Shown: positions 1 to 6,300 of the stretch, piece after piece
Position numbering within the stretch: position 1 is the stretch's first letter
Layout of the letters: each line of letters opens with the position of its first letter
Origin: Bacteroidales bacterium
GTDB lineage: Bacteria > Bacteroidota > Bacteroidia > Bacteroidales > P3
Length of the DNA stretch: 9,270 bases
Reading direction: 5' to 3'
Assembly: GCA_017545365.1 (NCBI GenBank)
Contig: JAFWOP010000010.1
Coordinates: 1-9,270, forward strand
Program-made: the position numbers and the translations under genes
Notes under the pieces: generated by a model
The model's database searches: none
Seen by the model: the letters and a program-made list of their open reading frames with translations, nothing else
What the model was told of the DNA's origin: nothing

Positions 1-347
1 GCCGGGTTGTTGGTCCAGCTCAGCGTCAGGCTGTTGGGCTGCACGCTCCCAGCCGTCAGGCCCGTCACGTCGGGGCAGGTGGCGGCGGTGAAGGTCACCG
101 TGTCGCCCCAGTCGCCCAGGATGTTGTGGGCCGAGCCACACAACGGGCGCACCGAGGCATTGTAGGTCACACCGGCGGTGAAGCCGCTCAGCACCACGGG
201 ATGGCTGCTGACGGTGTAGGTGGAGTCGAATCCGGCGGTGTTCCACACATGGACGTCCCACATGGTCTCGTAACCGAAGGGCTGCCAGTCGAAGGTGCCG
301 TCGGCGTTGGTGATGTCGGTAATCGTCAGGCTGTCGGGAGGCAGGCA
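1..347 (-). repeat. Stacked FN3 domains, the last cut by the window edge
   Basis: Residues 2716-2805 form a complete FN3 (LPCLPPDSL opening, TFDWQPFG, YNASVRPLC). It follows the FN3 of supermodule 10 with no sandwich between. Another FN3 begins at C2806 (TCPDVTGL, LTLSWTNNP) and is truncated. The strict sandwich-FN3 alternation therefore ends here, which may mark the approach to the C-terminal, surface-proximal part of the protein. Confidence 0.75.
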
Positions 348-3300
348 GGGAAGGCTGTCGGTCACGACGGTCTCCAGAACCCACTCGCTGTAGCCGATGC
401 TGTCGGTCGTGCAGTCCTTACGCACACGGACGGTGTAGCTCGTGGCGGGCTGCAGGCCGTAGAAGGTGTAGCTGTTGCCGACCACCGGGATGTCGGCACC
501 GGTGAAGTCGGGAGCAACACTCTCCTTGATGTTCACCTCGTAGGCCGAGCCGTCGCCAGACCAGTTGGCGGTCAAGCTCTCGTAGGTGTGCGGAGTGCCG
601 GTGATGGTCGGAGCCATGCAGACAGCACCAGTAGAGGTCACCTCGATGTTGTCGATACAGCAGGAATAGAAGGAAGTAGTGTAGACCCACTTGAAGGCAA
701 TATACAAGGCGGAGTCTGGGACGTTCTCGAACGAGACAGTGTCATAAACACCGACTCCGGCAGGCTGGGGACCGTTGCCGTTGTGATATGTAGCACTTGA
801 AGCGGGATGGGAGACGACAGGCACAAAGTCGGTTGTGTAGTCGGTACCCGTCATGTACCCCACGGTAAGAGTACCATTGGTGCTGCTTTCGGTGCAGAAC
901 CAGTAGCTCATTGTAATGGTACTGATTGGTGTGGCAAATTGTGGCAGACGGACAAACTTGGTGTCGCCGTAAGTAGCGCTACCGCTGGTCAATGTGATAG
1001 GATTGCCAGTGATAGAGTAGGAGTAGGTGCTGCCATCGGTCACATGCGGCATGTAAGCAGTAGAGGTGCCGTTGGAGTAGCCATCCCAGCACGGAGGCAA
1101 TTGTCCGGCAGTACTGTAGGATGTGCCAGTCACAGCGTCGAAATCCTGAAAGTATGGCGGCACAATAAGGTCGCAACTGGTAAAGGCTGAACCAGGTTCG
1201 CTCCAGCGGCCGGTATCGGTGGCAGCGCAGATAGGACGTACACGGACTTGATAAGCCGAGGCAGGCGTAAGGCCCGTGAGGGTGGTGGGATGTGTCGAGA
1301 CTACGGTAGTAGAGGTAATGCCGTTGCCTGTGTACATAACCTCCCATGCATAAGGCGTGCTGTAGTCGGTCCAGTCAATAGTGATGGACGTAGTAGTGGC
1401 TGCTGTAGAATGTACGTTGCGAGAGGCAGGACAGGATGGGATATAGTCGAGGTCGAAGTCGTCGACATAGGCATACCACGAGCTGCTGGGACGGAGGGCA
1501 CGGACGGCCACATACTGACCACTGCCAGTGTATCCATTCAAGGGTATCTCGAACAGAGCCCAGTTGGTATTGCCAGCTATGGTTACAGTGTCGAGCGATA
1601 CAAAAGTGGAGGGGCTGTTGGGGTCGGTCATCACACCCACATGGAAGACCGGGGTGTACGAGGTCGACGAGGCCTTAGCCCAGAAGGAGAGCTGGAGAGA
1701 GTCAACGCTGACAGAGGGGTCGACCGGCGGGAGGACGACAATCTGGTAGTCGCCATAGGTGCCGGTAGTGGTGGTGTTGTACCAGTAGAGTCCCTTGGAG
1801 CCTCCCAAAGTGTGGTTGTAGGTACTACTGCTGGAAACGTAGGGGTATCCACCATAGCTGGTGCCGTTGTTGAGGCGGGTCCAGCAGTTGGCAAAGGCAC
1901 TGCCGGTAGAGGAGCTGCTGGTGGTTTCGGACTCGAAGTCCTGAGTGTAGGGCAGGGTGATGTAGCCGCAGGGTGTGCGGAAGTCGTAAGCTAACCAGAA
2001 GCTGGTGTCGCCGCCACCGCATACGGAACGCACCTTGAAGGTGTATGGCGTGTTGGCGGTGAGGCTGGTGAGAGAGCAGCTGGTGTCGTAGACTGTGACG
2101 ATGGGGCCAGAACCCAGCTGGTACTGCCACTCGGTGGAAGTGCCAGATTCGTGCCAGGAGATATCGACGCTGGTCTGTGTCAGGTTGCTGAGGATGATGT
2201 TCGTGGGTCTAGAGCAGGGACTGCGCATAATGAACACATTGTCGATAGCAGGTGGCGGCATGGTGCCCACTGAGGCGTCGCAGCGGAAGCCGAAGACCAA
2301 GTGATAGACACCGGCTGATGGGACCGTAACCACATCGGTTCGGTTCTGCCAGCTGCTCTGCAGGTTGAGTTTGCTGCCGCCGTCGAGGGCTATCCAACCA
2401 GCAGGCAGGGATGATGTGCCATAGCCTGAGGGGACAGACGTGGCTGCGGCGAGCGTGACTGAAGCAGGGACGAGGGCGACACGTAGATAGTCGAGCGTAG
2501 TTTCACCGTAACATTTCCAGTCAAATGAGTAGCCATAGTCGCCAGCAGAGTCGAGCAGGAGGTCGACATAGGCCCAATCCATCGTGGACGACGAGATAGT
2601 GTAGTTGCACGAGACACCATTATTGTCGGAGATGTACATGGCGTTGGTACCGCCGTTATTGGTAGCAGAGCCAATATACCACTTGTTGGTATTGGAACCG
2701 TTTTCAAGTGTCCAAAGGGCATTCTGGGCGGCGTTCTCGAAGTTACAAGAGAAGGGCAGACCAATATAGCTGTTGGCTGTGCGGAAGGTTCCCATCACGG
2801 TAGCAGCAACACCACCAGAGCAGTCGGGAGTGATATAGACATCATACTCGGTGTTGGGTGTCAAGCCTGTGATGGTATAAGAGTTGGTAGTAGCGATGAC
2901 GGTAGTGCCGGAACCGACAGTGAAGCCATGGAGACCGTACTCGATATTCCACGAGGTGGCGGAACCGTTCTCAGTCCATGTGACGGTGAACTCATTGCTG
3001 TCGAGACCAGCCAAGGCGACGTTGGTCACAGGAGGACAGTCGGGTATTTCTTGGACACCGATATCGTCGATGAAGAAGTAGTTGGTCTCTGAGGCACGAT
3101 GGAACCTCATGGCAATGCGGTTGCCAGTGCCAGTATAGCTGCTCAGATAGGCAGTCTTCAGCGTGTGTATGTCGCCAGCCACCGGGACAGTGTCGACGGG
3201 CACGAAGGTCGTCTCGTCGTTGGCGTTGGAGATGACACCTACCTCGATGAAGCTCGACGTGGTGGCCGAGTTCATCCTCACCCAGAACGAGAGCTGCAAG

Positions 3301-6300
3301 GTGTTGATAGGATAGATGGTATTATCAATTGGAGGCAGGATGGTTATAATCCAGTCGGCATGGGTGCCTGTGGTGAGGGGGATATAGTAATAGAGGAAGT
3401 TGTCACCGGTGTGCGGACCTGCCGACCAGGAAGACCTAGTGTTGATGTAGCCGAAGTGGTTCTGACCAGCATTGTCAAGACGGCCATAGCAAGGCACTTC
3501 ATACACCGGGGAGGTGCTGGAACCTGCGGGCAGACCTTCGAAGCTCTCGAAGTAAGGCAGGGAGGTGATGGCACCGCAATCGGTACGAGCAGTGTAGCTG
3601 ACAGGATAGCTGGTGTCGCCAGCACCGCAGATGGCACGCACGGTGAAGGTGTATTCGGTGTTGGGCGAGAGACCGTCGGCTATGTAGGTGGTGTCGTAAA
3701 CGACAACGGTGACCGAGTCGTAGGAGACTTCCCACTCAGTCTCGAAATCGCCAGGAGCCCACTGAAGGATGATGGTGTCACCAGTAGCATAGGTTGAGGT
3801 CAGGTCATCAACACTGAGGCAGGTCGGAATCGGTCCAAGCATCAGGTCGTCCAAATAGCCATACTCATATTGGCTTGAGGAGAGCGGCTTGGGGAACAGG
3901 AGCGTGACACGGCCATGAGGACCGGTGTAACGGTTGAGGTTGACCTCGTGATAGGTGTAGGTCGTTGTGGAGGAGAGTATGGTGTCGTAGGGGATGAAGG
4001 AGTACTCATTGGTCGGGTCGGTCATCACACCCACAACCACATTGTTAAAGTAGTTGGAGGATGAGCTGCTGCCACGCAGCCAGAAACTCAGCTGCAGGTT
4101 GGAGATTACATAATCGTTGGAATCAAAGATTGGCAAAATGAGGTACTGGTTGGAGTCGCCCGAAGAGTTGTACGAATAGAAACGTATGCAGTTCGAACCG
4201 CTATGAGAATAGGTGGAGCTGCTGTAGACATACGGTGAACCCTGATAGTTCGAACGGGTGCCGTCGTTGTAGTAGTCCCAGCAGGGAGGCAGGATGTTAG
4301 CCATGCCCGAGGTGGCGGTGCTGCCGGCAATGGCATCGAAGTTCTCGATGATGGGCAGCGTGGCAAACGAACACTCAGTGTGGAACTGATACACAAACGA
4401 CCAGTTGCTGCTGTCGCCGCTGCAATTGCCGCGAACATAGACATCGTACAATGTGCCGGGGTTGAGACCCATGATGTTGACAGAGTCGTCGTAGATGGTG
4501 TTGATGAATGTGCCTGCGCCAAGGGCGAAACCTGCTGGGCCGTACTGCACATCGTATTGATCGGCGGTGGTGGCACTCCAGCCGATAGTGACGTCGGTCT
4601 GGGTGATGTTGCGAGCCTCGACATCGCCCACACGCGGGCAGGTGGGCGCACGCTCAATAGTCATATCGTCAACGTAGGCATACCACGAACTGGAGGGACG
4701 GTTGGCGCGAAGTGCGATATACTCGCCAGTGCCGAGGTAGGGATAGAGAGGTACCTCAAAGAACTGCCAATCGGTGGTGTTAGCCACATTGACCGTGGCC
4801 ACACTCTGGAAGGTGCTGATGTCCTCGGGGTCAGTCATCACACCCACAATGAAGACGGGACTGTAGGAGGTGCTGCTCGGACGAGACCAGAAGGAGAGCT
4901 GCAGGGTGTTGACCGGCGTTACAGAAGCATCCACACGGGGCATGACGACAACCTGGTAGTCGCCATAGGTTCCAGTAGTGGTGGTATTATACCAGTAGAG
5001 GCCTTTGGCACCGCCTGGTGTATGGTTGTAGGTCGAGCCACCCACATAAGGATAACCGTAATAGGTGGAGCCATTGTTGAGACGGTACATGCAGTCGACG
5101 AACGAGGCACTGGAATTGGTGCCCGTGGCTGCGCTCTCGAAGGTCTGTGTGAAAGGCAATGTGATGCCTCCGCAAGGGGTCTTCACCGTAATGATGGAGG
5201 CCATGTCGGTGTCGGTGCAGTGGGCCGTGATGCGGATTTGGTAGGTGGTGTTGGCAGTCAGGCCTGTGAAGGTGTAGCTGGTTCCCGTCTCGGTAGACGC
5301 TAATGTCCAAGTGCCTGCGGTGCCTTGGCGGTACTCGACATCCCACGAGGTCTCGTCGGCACCGGCAGCCCAGCTGACCGCTATCTCGTTCTCGTTGGTA
5401 GAGTCGACCACCACAAGCGGTGCGGCGCAGGTAGCATACTGCAGACATCCAGAGACATGCAACTTCATATTAGGACGGTAGGAGACAGCAGTACCCGCAT
5501 CAGGGGAACTGACGGAATAGGGGTTGCTGTCGTTCTGAACATAGCGGCCCATGGGCGATGGTGTGTTATGGGCATTGAAAATATAGGAATTGCCATCATA
5601 GTCACCTGAGTTGTCATGTATCATGATGAGCAAGTTGCTGGTGCCATCATACAGGAACGGGGTAGTGAAGTTGAAGGTGTTCCAACCGCTGGTGCAGTTG
5701 AGGTTGCCCATATAGACTGGAGTGAACGACGCATTATACGGCACAAAACCCGAAGAGAGGTCGCTGACCGAGACGTTGGCCATATAAATGGTGCAGTTGG
5801 TCTTTACGGTCGATGCCGAAGAGTAGCCATATTGGAATTCGATGCCCGTGATAGTGGTGGCACCACTCATTTCAGAAGCAAGAATCAGCTGTTGGGTATA
5901 GCTGTAATTATAGTAATTGCCAACCGGGAGGTAGTAGGTGGTTGTGGAGCCGGTACCCGTGTTGAAGGTCAATACCGTGGAAGTGGTGGGGTCGCTCTGG
6001 ACGCAGGGCAGCGGGCTGGTGCTGAATACCAGCGGGTCGCTCCATGCACCATAGCCGTCGGTACCACAGTCGGCACGCACAACGACCGAATACTCGGTAC
6101 CGCTGGTGAGACCTGAGAGGAGCATTCTCATCTGGTCGGTAGCAGTGAAAGTGAGGGCACTGGAACCCGGAGCGGTGGGCGTGGCCTCAATCTCATAGCC
6201 TACGGGCACCCCTGGTATACCCTGCTGGAACTCCCACGAAATGAGGGCGCCAGTGGTACCCACATTATCGAGCGAAACCTCAGTAATCGAGGGGCAGATA

